From Bacillus sp. USDA818B3_A (GTDB lineage: Bacteria > Bacillota > Bacilli > Bacillales > Cytobacillaceae): DNA of 64,000 bases. The notes under the pieces are model-generated. The model saw only the letters and a list, made by a program, of their open reading frames with translations, made no database searches and was not told the DNA's origin. The stretch's first letter is position 1. Each line of letters opens with the position of its first letter. Positions 17,578-25,856 of this stretch are shown in pieces. The stretch is from the NCBI RefSeq assembly GCF_009928415.1, contig NZ_JAABNN010000018.1:47754-111753 (forward strand), given 5' to 3'. The position numbers and the translations under genes were made by a program.

Positions 17578-18141
17578 ATGTCATTAATCGGAAAAGAAGT
17601 ACAAGCATTCACAGCACAAGCTTACCATAATGGTGATTTCATCACTGTATCTGATCAAAACTTCAAAGGAAAATGGAGTGTCGTTTGCTTCTATCCAGCG
17701 GATTTCACTTTCGTATGTCCAACTGAATTAGAAGACCTTCAAAACCAATATGCAACTTTAAAAGATCTTGGTGTAGAAGTTTACTCAGTATCAACAGATA
17801 CTCATTTTACTCATAAAGCATGGCATGATAACTCACCAGCTATCGGCAAAATTGAATACATCATGGTTGGTGACCCTTCTCAAAAGATTTCTCGTATCTT
17901 TGATGTATTAGATGAAGAAGAAGGTCTTGCACAACGCGGTACTTTCATTATCGATCCAGACGGTAAAGTACAAGCAATGGAAATCAATGCAGATGGCATT
18001 GGCCGTGACGCAAGCACTCTTGTAAACAAAATTAAAGCAGCACAATATGTTCGTAACAATCCAGGCGAAGTTTGCCCAGCTAAATGGCAAGAAGGCGGCG
18101 AAACACTTAAGCCAAGCCTTGACCTTGTAGGTAAAATCTAA
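17578..18141 (+). CDS. ahpC: Alkyl hydroperoxide reductase subunit C (2-Cys peroxiredoxin)
   Basis: 187 residues. Reduces H2O2 and organic peroxides using electrons from AhpF. Peroxidatic Cys47 in FTFVCPTE and resolving Cys166 in GEVCPAKW. Start ATG at 17578 with AGGAGG 9 bases upstream; an in-frame TTG at 17572 is too close to that site. It is followed by its own terminator, and ahpF has a separate promoter, so the two subunits are not a simple operon here. Confidence 0.96.
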   Translation: MSLIGKEVQAFTAQAYHNGDFITVSDQNFKGKWSVVCFYPADFTFVCPTELEDLQNQYATLKDLGVEVYSVSTDTHFTHKAWHDNSPAIGKIEYIMVGDPSQKISRIFDVLDEEEGLAQRGTFIIDPDGKVQAMEINADGIGRDASTLVNKIKAAQYVRNNPGEVCPAKWQEGGETLKPSLDLVGKI

Positions 18142-18167
18142 GGTGCGTTTGCACGTATAAAAATACT

Positions 18168-18199
18168 AAGGGAATTGGAAGAATCCAATTCCCTTTTTT
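18168..18199 (+). terminator. ahpC terminator
   Basis: 12-bp perfect stem (AAGGGAATTGGA/TCCAATTCCCTT) followed by TTTT. Confidence 0.85.
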
Positions 18200-18268
18200 A
18201 GTACATAGCAAGTCAAATCTACCACATCACTTTTCCTTATTATAGGCCAAAATATAGATACTTTCTGC

Positions 18269-18298
18269 TTGACAAAATAACGAGTTCTATACGATAAT
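18269..18298 (+). promoter_or_regulatory. ahpF promoter
   Basis: TTGACA at 18269-18274 and GATAAT at 18293-18298, 18-base spacer, the same layout as the ahpC promoter. The -10/PerR-box region is nearly identical to that of ahpC, suggesting a duplicated control region. Confidence 0.7.
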
Positions 18299-18308
18299 AA
18301 TTATTGAA

Positions 18309-18323
18309 TTAGAATTATTATTA
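18309..18323 (+). promoter_or_regulatory. PerR box before ahpF
   Basis: TTAGAATTATTATTA, similar to the PerR consensus and placed at the same distance from the -10 as the ahpC box. Confidence 0.72.
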
Positions 18324-18373
18324 TTTGAAAACACCAACTGACTCGCAGGAAAAATTTAAGGAGTGAGAGATTA

Positions 18374-19903
18374 ATGATACTAGATAAAGATATAAAAGAT
18401 CAGTTAGAACAATATCTTCAATTATTGGAAGGTGACGTACTGCTTAAAGTAAGCGCAGGAACTGATGATGTTTCCCGTGATACGCTTGCTTTAGTAGACG
18501 AATTGGCCAACATGTCTTCCCGCATTAAAGTAGAGAAGACTGAATTAGAAAGAACCCCAAGCTTTAGTGTGAATCGCATTGGCGAAGATACTGGGATTAC
18601 TTTTGCCGGTGTTCCTCTTGGACACGAATTCACTTCATTAGTTTTAGCTTTACTACAGGTTAGCGGCAGAGCGCCTAAAGTAGATCAAAAGCTTATCGAC
18701 CAAGTAAAAAATATTAAAGGTGAATATCATTTCGAATCATATATCAGCCTTACTTGCCACAACTGCCCTGACGTAGTACAAGCCCTAAACGTAATGAGCA
18801 ACCTTAACCCTAATATTACGCATACGATGATCGATGGCGGTGCGTTTAAAGAAGAGGTTGAAAGCAAAGGCATCATGGCTGTACCAACTGTATTCCTAAA
18901 TGGAGAATCATTCGGCAGCGGCCGTATGTCACTTGAGGAAATCCTTGCTAAGATGGGCAGCGGCTCCGATGCATCTGAACTTTCTGATAAGGAACCATTT
19001 GATGTACTCGTTATTGGCGGGGGTCCTGCTGGTGCAAGTGCAGCTGTTTATGCGGCACGTAAAGGAATCCGTACTGGTATTGTGGCAGAACGTTTTGGCG
19101 GCCAAATCATGGACACATTAGGTATTGAGAACTTTATCGGAACGAAATATACAGAAGGTCCTAAACTTGCAGCAAGTCTTGAAGAGCACGTAAAAGAATA
19201 CAATGTGGATATTATGAATTTACAGCGTGCGAAACGTTTAGAGAAAAAGGACTATATTGCAGTCGAATTAGAAAACGGTGCGATTTTAAGAAGTAAAACA
19301 GTGATTCTTTCAACAGGTGCCCGCTGGCGCAATGTTGGTGTCCCTGGCGAAGATGAGTTCAAGAACAAAGGGGTTGCCTACTGCCCGCACTGTGATGGTC
19401 CATTGTTTGCTGGAAAAGACGTAGCTGTTATTGGCGGCGGTAATTCCGGGATTGAAGCAGCGATTGACCTCGCTGGTATTGTAAATCACGTAACTGTTCT
19501 TGAGTTTGCGCCGGAATTAAAAGCGGATTCTGTCCTTCAGGATCGCCTAAACAGCCTTCCAAATGTGACAGTTATCAAGAATGCTCAAACAAAAGAGATC
19601 ACTGGAACTGACAAAGTAAACGGCATTACTTATATTGACCGTGAAACAGGTTCTGAACATCACATTGAATTGGCAGGTATCTTTGTACAGATTGGTCTTG
19701 TACCAAATACAGACTGGTTAGAAGGAACACTTGAGCGTACTCGCATAGGTGAAATTATTGTAGATAAAAATGCTGCAACAAGTATCCCTGGTGTATTTGC
19801 TGCAGGAGATTGTACTGACAGCCCATACAAACAGATTATTATTTCCATGGGATCAGGTGCTACAGCAGCATTAGGTGCTTTCGATTACCTCATCCGCAAT
19901 TAA
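18374..19903 (+). CDS. ahpF: Alkyl hydroperoxide reductase subunit F
   Basis: 509-residue NADH:peroxiredoxin oxidoreductase. The N-terminal tandem thioredoxin-like domain holds the CHNC redox pair (Cys128/Cys131), the FAD motif is VIGGGPAGASAAVYAARKG near 213, the thioredoxin-reductase-like CPHC pair is Cys337/Cys340, and the NAD motif is VIGGGNSGIEAA. It passes electrons from NADH to AhpC. AAGGAG precedes the ATG. It is expressed from its own PerR-box promoter. Confidence 0.96.
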   Translation: MILDKDIKDQLEQYLQLLEGDVLLKVSAGTDDVSRDTLALVDELANMSSRIKVEKTELERTPSFSVNRIGEDTGITFAGVPLGHEFTSLVLALLQVSGRAPKVDQKLIDQVKNIKGEYHFESYISLTCHNCPDVVQALNVMSNLNPNITHTMIDGGAFKEEVESKGIMAVPTVFLNGESFGSGRMSLEEILAKMGSGSDASELSDKEPFDVLVIGGGPAGASAAVYAARKGIRTGIVAERFGGQIMDTLGIENFIGTKYTEGPKLAASLEEHVKEYNVDIMNLQRAKRLEKKDYIAVELENGAILRSKTVILSTGARWRNVGVPGEDEFKNKGVAYCPHCDGPLFAGKDVAVIGGGNSGIEAAIDLAGIVNHVTVLEFAPELKADSVLQDRLNSLPNVTVIKNAQTKEITGTDKVNGITYIDRETGSEHHIELAGIFVQIGLVPNTDWLEGTLERTRIGEIIVDKNAATSIPGVFAAGDCTDSPYKQIIISMGSGATAALGAFDYLIRN

Positions 19904-19918
19904 TAAAATTACCCGAAT

Positions 19919-19960
19919 GCCGCTTTGCTATCTTTCCCGATAGTAAAGCGGCTTTCTCTT
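19919..19960 (+). terminator. ahpF terminator
   Basis: 14-base arms GCCGCTTTGCTATC/GATAGTAAAGCGGC with one mismatch, then a T-rich tail. Confidence 0.8.
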
Positions 19961-19974
19961 TTTATATCAAATTA

Positions 19975-20011
19975 AAAAGAGGCTCATCCGACTGCAAGAT
20001 GAGCCTCTTTT
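19975..20011 (-). terminator. Terminator of aldo/keto reductase gene
   Basis: Perfect 14-bp stem AAAAGAGGCTCATC/GATGAGCCTCTTTT followed by T residues on the minus strand. It may also act on the plus strand. Confidence 0.8.
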
Positions 20012-20024
20012 CGATTCTACTTAT

Positions 20025-20864
20025 TTATACTCTGCTGAATTCATCAGGATCAGCAAACATCCGCTTGTCCTGATTAAGGGCGTTTATTTTATCCATATCT
20101 TCTTGTGAAAGCTCGAAATCAAAGACATCGGCATTTTCAGCAATTCGATGTGGCTTAACAGACTTCGGAATGGTCACAACGCCCGTTTGAATATCCCAGC
20201 GGATAATCACTTGAGCAACTGATTTATTATATTTATTAGCAATCTCAACTAACGTAGGCTCCTCCAGCAGACCTCCTTGCATTAATGGAGACCATGCTTC
20301 AAGCTGTATTCCGTTCTTTTTGCAAAAATCATGAAGTTCCCTTTGATTAAACCGCGGGTGATATTCTACTTGATTGACCATCGGCTTAATTTCACAATCT
20401 GCCAAAATATCTTCTAAGTGATGAACTTTAAAATTACTAACCCCAATCGCACGGACCCGTCCATCCTTATAAAGTTTTTCAAGCGCCTGCCAGGTCTTTA
20501 CGTACTTTCCATGAGATGGAAGAGGCCAGTGAATGAGATAAAGATCTAAATAATCTAGTCCCAGCTTTTCCATACTTACATCAAATGCTTTTAGTGTCTC
20601 TTCATATCCTTGATCAGCGTTCCAAAGTTTCGTGGTAATAAATAGCTCCTCACGAGGTACGTTTGATTCCGCAATGGCTTTGCCTACACCTTCCTCGTTT
20701 TTATAAATAGCCGCTGTGTCGATGCTCCGGTAACCAACCTCCAGAGCCGTTTTAACTGAATTGACAACTTCCTCGCCGTCTTTTACCAGAAACACACCTA
20801 AGCCTACCCAAGGCATTTCGACTCCATTATGTAAAGTCACAGTACTTTTTAAACTAGTAATCAT
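20025..20864 (-). CDS. Aldo/keto reductase, YvgN/YtbE-type (glyoxal reductase-like)
   Basis: 279 residues, NADPH-dependent TIM-barrel reductase. Catalytic tetrad visible: Asp49/Tyr54 in SIDTAAIYKNE, Lys in TTKLWN, His in LIHWPLP. The IPKSVKPHRI loop binds NADPH phosphate. Bacillus relatives reduce methylglyoxal and other aldehydes; the true substrate here is not known. AAGGAG precedes the ATG. Confidence 0.85.
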   Translation of the reverse strand: MITSLKSTVTLHNGVEMPWVGLGVFLVKDGEEVVNSVKTALEVGYRSIDTAAIYKNEEGVGKAIAESNVPREELFITTKLWNADQGYEETLKAFDVSMEKLGLDYLDLYLIHWPLPSHGKYVKTWQALEKLYKDGRVRAIGVSNFKVHHLEDILADCEIKPMVNQVEYHPRFNQRELHDFCKKNGIQLEAWSPLMQGGLLEEPTLVEIANKYNKSVAQVIIRWDIQTGVVTIPKSVKPHRIAENADVFDFELSQEDMDKINALNQDKRMFADPDEFSRV

Positions 20865-20910
20865 AGATTATCTCTCCTTTATAAAAGATTAATATAGATT
20901 GGACATAGAA

Positions 20911-21759
20911 TTAAAGTTCTACGTAATCTCTCCATTTATGGACAGGCTGCCAATTTAACAGTTTTTTTGCCTTTTCATTGTTTAATAATGGGGCGAAGCC
21001 TGATAAATCTCGGCGGAAGTCCTTTACAGATGGATAGCAAGTTTCCATTAGCTGCTTGCTCTCCATGTCCATACTTGATTCATCAGCACCGATATTAAGG
21101 GCAACTGAACCGAGTCCGTCTGTCTCAACGGCCAGCCGGTAAGCGGTCGCAGCATCTCTCGTATCAATATAACTCCAAAGGATGGTCTTTCGCTGCTCTG
21201 GATCATGAATAAATCCAGGGAAATTCTTATACATCTCAGGTGAAATCACATTTCCCAGCCTAAAAGACACCACCTGCATTCCTGTTCTCCGGTTAATCAT
21301 ATCGGCTGTCTTCTCATTCACGATTTTGGATAATCCATAGCTTTCTTCAGGCAGCTGCGGATGGTCTTCATCGATTGGTACATACTGAGGCTGCAGGTTT
21401 TGTTTTGAAAAACAAATACCATAAGACGATTCACTTGATGAAATGACTGCCTTCTTGATTCCCAAATTTCCTGCAGCTTCTAAAATGTTATAAGTGGACA
21501 AGACATTGTTCTGAAAAGTTACTTCGTTTGGATGTGAATAAGCTACAGGGATGGCTGCAAGATGGACCACGGCATCGGCACCAGCCAATACGCCATACAC
21601 TTCACCTAAATTGGTCAAGTCTGTAATTACAGTCCGGCAAAGCGCTTCTTTAGGATTTTTCATATCTGCATTTACCACATCATACCCATTATTTAAGAAT
21701 TCTTTTATGACGTCTCGCCCTAGAAGCCCGCTTCCTCCTGTTACTACTACCTTTTTCAT
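20911..21759 (-). CDS. NAD-dependent epimerase/dehydratase family protein
   Basis: 282 residues of the extended SDR family: Rossmann motif TGGSGLLGRDV at the N-terminus, VVHLAAIP, then the catalytic SSSESSYG and YGLSK motifs. It resembles nucleotide-sugar or uronate dehydrogenase-like members, but the substrate cannot be named. GGAGGAG stands before the ATG. It lies 46 bases upstream of the aldo/keto reductase, on the same strand, and may be co-transcribed with it. Confidence 0.75.
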   Translation of the reverse strand: MKKVVVTGGSGLLGRDVIKEFLNNGYDVVNADMKNPKEALCRTVITDLTNLGEVYGVLAGADAVVHLAAIPVAYSHPNEVTFQNNVLSTYNILEAAGNLGIKKAVISSSESSYGICFSKQNLQPQYVPIDEDHPQLPEESYGLSKIVNEKTADMINRRTGMQVVSFRLGNVISPEMYKNFPGFIHDPEQRKTILWSYIDTRDAATAYRLAVETDGLGSVALNIGADESSMDMESKQLMETCYPSVKDFRRDLSGFAPLLNNEKAKKLLNWQPVHKWRDYVEL

Positions 21760-22003
21760 GACTACTCCTCCATCTCTAAATGATAAGGCTTACATTTTCT
21801 TATGTTTGTTAGTCTAGTGCATAAACTAAGTATATTACATAATCTCTTATTTTCAAGTGATTTGTTTTATTCTCATTTAATAGGTCCAAAAGTTCAATAT
21901 AATAATCTTTTAAAGTGGGGACATAAGCACTAGAGTAAGAAACCCCCATTCTCTGGAAGTAAGTGGTATGATAGATATACATATACTAGAAAGGAGCATC
22001 AGG

Positions 22004-22849
22004 ATGGACAAAGACATCTTATTTCGCAATAATGTGAAAGTTAAGGGCAAAGGAAAACAGTTCATTATCTTTGCTCCTGGCTTTGGCTGTGATCAATCTG
22101 TTTGGAATTCCGTTGCAGCAGCATTCGAAGATGACTACCGAGTTGTTTTATTTGATTATGTGGGTTTGGGACAATCAGACATATCTGCTTATGACTCGAA
22201 CAGATATAGTAGTCTTATCGGCTACGCCCAAGATGTACTTGATGTTTGTTCCGCTTTAGATGTAAAAGACGCTGTATTCGTTGGACACTCTGTTGGCAGT
22301 ATGATTGGTATGATTGCGTCATTACGTCATCCTGAGTACTTCTCTCATCTTGTTATGATCGGCCCTTCTCCATGCTACCTCAATGATCCTCCTCAATACT
22401 TTGGAGGCTTTGAACAAGAGGAGCTTTTAGGCTTAATTGATATGATGGAGAAAAATTACATAGGCTGGGCAAATGTATTTGCCTCGACCGTAACCAATAA
22501 CGAAAAAAGGCCCGATGTTAAACTCCAGCTGGAAGAACGTTTTTGTTCGACAGATCCGATTATTGCAAGACAATTCGCGGAAGCTGCTTTTTTTGCAGAC
22601 AACCGCAGCGACATACCAAAAGTAACGGTACCAACCCTTATTTTACAATGTTCAAATGATATCATTGCTCCACTAACAGTGGGACAGTACATTCATCAGC
22701 ATCTTCTAGGCAGTATACTGAGAATAATGGAAGCAACGGGACATTGCCCGCATATGAGTCATCCAAAGGAGACGATTCGCCTCATCAAAGAATATCTGAA
22801 CCAGGCAGCTTTAGAACCCGGCTTAGCGGTTAGAGGAGAAAGAATTTAA
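22004..22849 (+). CDS. rsbQ: Energy-stress activator hydrolase RsbQ
   Basis: 281 residues. Alpha/beta hydrolase required with RsbP to activate sigma-B when cellular energy falls. Nucleophile Ser96 in GHSVGS (the same position as in B. subtilis RsbQ), acid Asp in CSNDIIAP and His in TGHCPHMSHP. Start ATG at 22004 with AAGGAG 7 bases upstream. The stop overlaps the rsbP start by one base (TAATG), so translation is coupled. Confidence 0.9.
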   Translation: MDKDILFRNNVKVKGKGKQFIIFAPGFGCDQSVWNSVAAAFEDDYRVVLFDYVGLGQSDISAYDSNRYSSLIGYAQDVLDVCSALDVKDAVFVGHSVGSMIGMIASLRHPEYFSHLVMIGPSPCYLNDPPQYFGGFEQEELLGLIDMMEKNYIGWANVFASTVTNNEKRPDVKLQLEERFCSTDPIIARQFAEAAFFADNRSDIPKVTVPTLILQCSNDIIAPLTVGQYIHQHLLGSILRIMEATGHCPHMSHPKETIRLIKEYLNQAALEPGLAVRGERI

Positions 22850-24057
22850 TGGACGAACAATTGAATTATGCACCTTGTGGATTTCTAACTTTAACTGAAA
22901 GCGGTATGATTTTATCCATTAATCAGACATTGCTTCAGATACTTGGTTACACTGAAGATCAATTAACGGGACAGCATGTCAAGAGGATCCTCACTGTCCC
23001 GGCCCGTCTGTTTTTTGAGTTTTATTTTTTTCCGCTTGTAAAATTAGATCATCATGTGGAGGAAATGTATGTTTCACTAAAGTCGAATAAAAACGAAGAG
23101 ATTCCTGTTCTTATTAATGCAGTCGAAAGAAAGGGAAACGCGGGAACAGTGCTTGAGTGTATCCTTATCCCGATGCGCAAAAGAAACGAGTTTGAAAATG
23201 AACTTCTTCATGCTAAAAAGGAGATCGAAGCGGCATTAAAAGAAAAGGATCAAATGAATGCAGAATTAGAGACTACACTTAAAGAGATGGAAATACAAAA
23301 AGAAGAACTGCTCGAACTGTACAAGCAGAATCATACATATAAAATTGAAACAAAAAAAGAATTGGAGCTTGCCAGAATCATTCAAGAAACATCGCTAACC
23401 GATGCAATGAACGATGAAAATATTCAAATGGAGGTATTTTACAACCCCTCTGGTGAATTATCCGGTGATATTTACGGGATTTATCGAATTGATCAGCATC
23501 GCTATGGTATTATTTTGCTTGATGTAATGGGCCACGGCATTTCTTCCGCTTTAATTACGATGACGCTGCACTCCTTGTTTCAAAGATTAATTTCCGCAGG
23601 AGCGGCTGTTGATATTGTTCTGAAGGAATTGGACAGCCATCTCCACAAGCTGTTTCAAAACAATGAGGAGGCGAGACACTTCTCTGCAGCCATCTACCTT
23701 TTAATTGATACAGAAAAACAACAAATAGAGTATATCAATGCAGGTCATCCCCCTGCTTTATGGCAGGACCCTGACGGAAAGCAATATGAATTATACGCTG
23801 CAGCCCCGCCGCTTGGAACCTTTGAGGGAATCGAATATAAGACAAAAACCTTTCCCTTGAGAAAAGGAGGCAGACTGCTCCTTTACACAGATGGGATTGA
23901 TCCCCTTGCTTCCAATCATTTAGCCCCTTTATTAAAAAATACAGTTTCCTTACCTTTAATTAAACTAAAAGAGAAAATATTACAATCCTTAACGAAGGAA
24001 AAAGATATCAATCATAAAAGTGATGACGAATGTTTTATTCTTATTGATTTTAAATAA
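22849..24057 (+). CDS. rsbP: PAS-PP2C phosphatase RsbP
   Basis: 402 residues: N-terminal PAS domain about 1-115, coiled coil about 120-180, C-terminal SpoIIE-type PP2C phosphatase domain. Metal-binding acidic residues appear in SGDIYG, DVMGHGISSAL, LYTDGID and KSDDECF. It dephosphorylates the anti-anti-sigma factor RsbV under energy stress. The pair order rsbQ-rsbP is the same as in B. subtilis. Other rsb genes and sigB are not in this window. Confidence 0.9.
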   Translation: MDEQLNYAPCGFLTLTESGMILSINQTLLQILGYTEDQLTGQHVKRILTVPARLFFEFYFFPLVKLDHHVEEMYVSLKSNKNEEIPVLINAVERKGNAGTVLECILIPMRKRNEFENELLHAKKEIEAALKEKDQMNAELETTLKEMEIQKEELLELYKQNHTYKIETKKELELARIIQETSLTDAMNDENIQMEVFYNPSGELSGDIYGIYRIDQHRYGIILLDVMGHGISSALITMTLHSLFQRLISAGAAVDIVLKELDSHLHKLFQNNEEARHFSAAIYLLIDTEKQQIEYINAGHPPALWQDPDGKQYELYAAAPPLGTFEGIEYKTKTFPLRKGGRLLLYTDGIDPLASNHLAPLLKNTVSLPLIKLKEKILQSLTKEKDINHKSDDECFILIDFK

Positions 24058-24058
24058 A

Positions 24059-24086
24059 TAAGGCCGTCTCCCAAGAGCTGGCCTTA
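24059..24086. terminator. Bidirectional terminator between rsbP and SDR gene
   Basis: Stem ATAAGGCC/GGCCTTAT between convergent genes, T-rich on the plus side. Confidence 0.65.
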
Positions 24087-24093
24087 TTTATTA

Positions 24094-24879
24094 TTATAAA
24101 AGCGATTCTGCCCCATCAATAAAAATCTCACTGCCAGTAATATGACTGGATTGGTTAGAGGCAAGGAACAGGACCAGGTCGGCGACTTGTTCAGGCTTTC
24201 CTGCTCTCTGTTCCAGCGGCTGGCTGCCTTCGGGATATTCAACAGGAATTTGAACCTCTTTTAATTTTTCATTGTCTTTCCAGGTATTCTCATTGATATT
24301 GGTATCAATGGCGCCTGGACAAACCACATTGACTCTTATACCGTACTTAGCGAGTTCAAGTGCCGCCATTTTCCCAAAGCCCATCTGGCCTATTTTTGAG
24401 GTACTATAGGCAGACATGCCAAAATTTTTATATACTCTGTTTCCATTTATGGAGCTGGTGATAATGATACTTCCTCCGTTTGTTTTTAAATGTGGAATGG
24501 CATATTTAACAGTTAAAAAGGTGCTTGTTAAATTGTTTGAAATGGTCAGATTCCAATCTTTCGGATCCATCTCTTCAATTGGTGTGACTTCACCGTTTAT
24601 TCCGGCATTAGCGAACACTACATCAAGTTTTCCCCATTGATCGATCGTCTTTTTGTAACATTGCTCCATTTCCTCTGGATGAGAAACATTCGCTTCTAAA
24701 ACTAATGCTTCACTACCCAATTCTTCTATCTGATTTTTAACTTCTTCCACGTTTTCTTTATGCAAATCTACTAGAGCAATCTTCGCTCCACTTTCAGCGA
24801 GTTTTATCGCCGCAGCCTTACCTATTCCTGATCCAGCACCTGTAATGAAAGCAACTTGGTTTTGAAGAATTTTCTCCAC
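24094..24879 (-). CDS. Short-chain dehydrogenase/reductase
   Basis: 261 residues of the classical SDR family: TGAGSGIG cofactor motif near residue 14, NAG at about 91-93, catalytic Ser in IITSSING and YSTSK motif. Substrate unknown. The start is GTG with GGGAGG 9 bases upstream. It is a single-gene unit convergent with rsbP. Confidence 0.8.
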   Translation of the reverse strand: MEKILQNQVAFITGAGSGIGKAAAIKLAESGAKIALVDLHKENVEEVKNQIEELGSEALVLEANVSHPEEMEQCYKKTIDQWGKLDVVFANAGINGEVTPIEEMDPKDWNLTISNNLTSTFLTVKYAIPHLKTNGGSIIITSSINGNRVYKNFGMSAYSTSKIGQMGFGKMAALELAKYGIRVNVVCPGAIDTNINENTWKDNEKLKEVQIPVEYPEGSQPLEQRAGKPEQVADLVLFLASNQSSHITGSEIFIDGAESLL

Positions 24880-25142
24880 TTCTTAAAGCCTCCCTTAAAT
24901 CGTATCGTTATGTATCTTACTATAACCCTCTCAGAGATTTTGAAACGCAAAAGTCCTTTTTTAATAGATTTACACGATACTCTAGGTTAAAGAAAACCAT
25001 TCATGGCTCCGTTATTCATTTAATTATGTTTTGTTAAAAAGAATTGGATATTCAAAAAAAGGCATTCTAAAAAGTAGGACAAAGCATCGAATGATCATTT
25101 TGTTTGAATCCTGCTCAATCAATGATTTAAGGGGGATTAATT

Positions 25143-25808
25143 GTGAAGCTGTATCAAGTAAGAAAAGGGCAATTTGTATACTACAATAATGAATTACACA
25201 AGGTATACGGTGTCAAACCAATGTTTAAACTGTCCATTCATCTTATAAAGCTGAGGGATTTAACACAGCATATAACCAATGCAGCGAGTGTGGAGAAATA
25301 TATACCAAGGGAAAATGACAGTTTTATTTTTAATCATAAAGTATACACACTCCGGAATCATCAAAGACCTGTCGCAGGAGATTATATTTTAATTAACAAT
25401 CCTGCCCCGGATTCCCTGGATCATTATTCCTTAAATGAATTTGAAGTGGTTGAAACCGTTGATAACAAAGGGGTCGTTACAAGCGACTTGGATGGGATCA
25501 AGCATAGCGAATATTTATTAATGGTTCCTGGCCGTGCTCCAGACAGTCATCCCATCGATTATAAAGACATGATCAATGTGGAGGAAAACTTAGATGACGC
25601 TGGCCCGCAAATTGTTCATCCATACAGTGAGCTATCGGCGCAATTGGGAGACATTTTTAAAAAGAAGGACAGTGATGTATTAATCGAGGCTATGGTGGTG
25701 GCAATCGAAGGGCACACCATTTATCTTGGAGCCGGAATAGAGGTTCCGCATGAAGAATTGATGGATACGGATAAGTGGGAATTTCAATATAATCCCTTTA
25801 ATAACTAA
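25143..25808 (+). CDS. Conserved-looking unknown protein upstream of opuD
   Basis: 221 residues, soluble, beta-rich and acidic, no signal peptide. GTG start preceded by AGGGGG. I do not recognise the family. The N-terminus (LYQVRKGQFVYYNNELHKVYGVKPMFK) looks like a small beta-barrel repeated around residue 65 (FIFNHKVYTLRN) and again near the C-terminus (AMVVAIEGHTIYLGAG). It is 48 bases upstream of the betaine transporter on the same strand, so a link to osmotic response is possible but not shown. Confidence 0.6.
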   Translation: MKLYQVRKGQFVYYNNELHKVYGVKPMFKLSIHLIKLRDLTQHITNAASVEKYIPRENDSFIFNHKVYTLRNHQRPVAGDYILINNPAPDSLDHYSLNEFEVVETVDNKGVVTSDLDGIKHSEYLLMVPGRAPDSHPIDYKDMINVEENLDDAGPQIVHPYSELSAQLGDIFKKKDSDVLIEAMVVAIEGHTIYLGAGIEVPHEELMDTDKWEFQYNPFNN

Positions 25809-25856
25809 CAGAGCTACATCCATATATTAAGTATCTTCATATGCCAGGAGGTTCCC

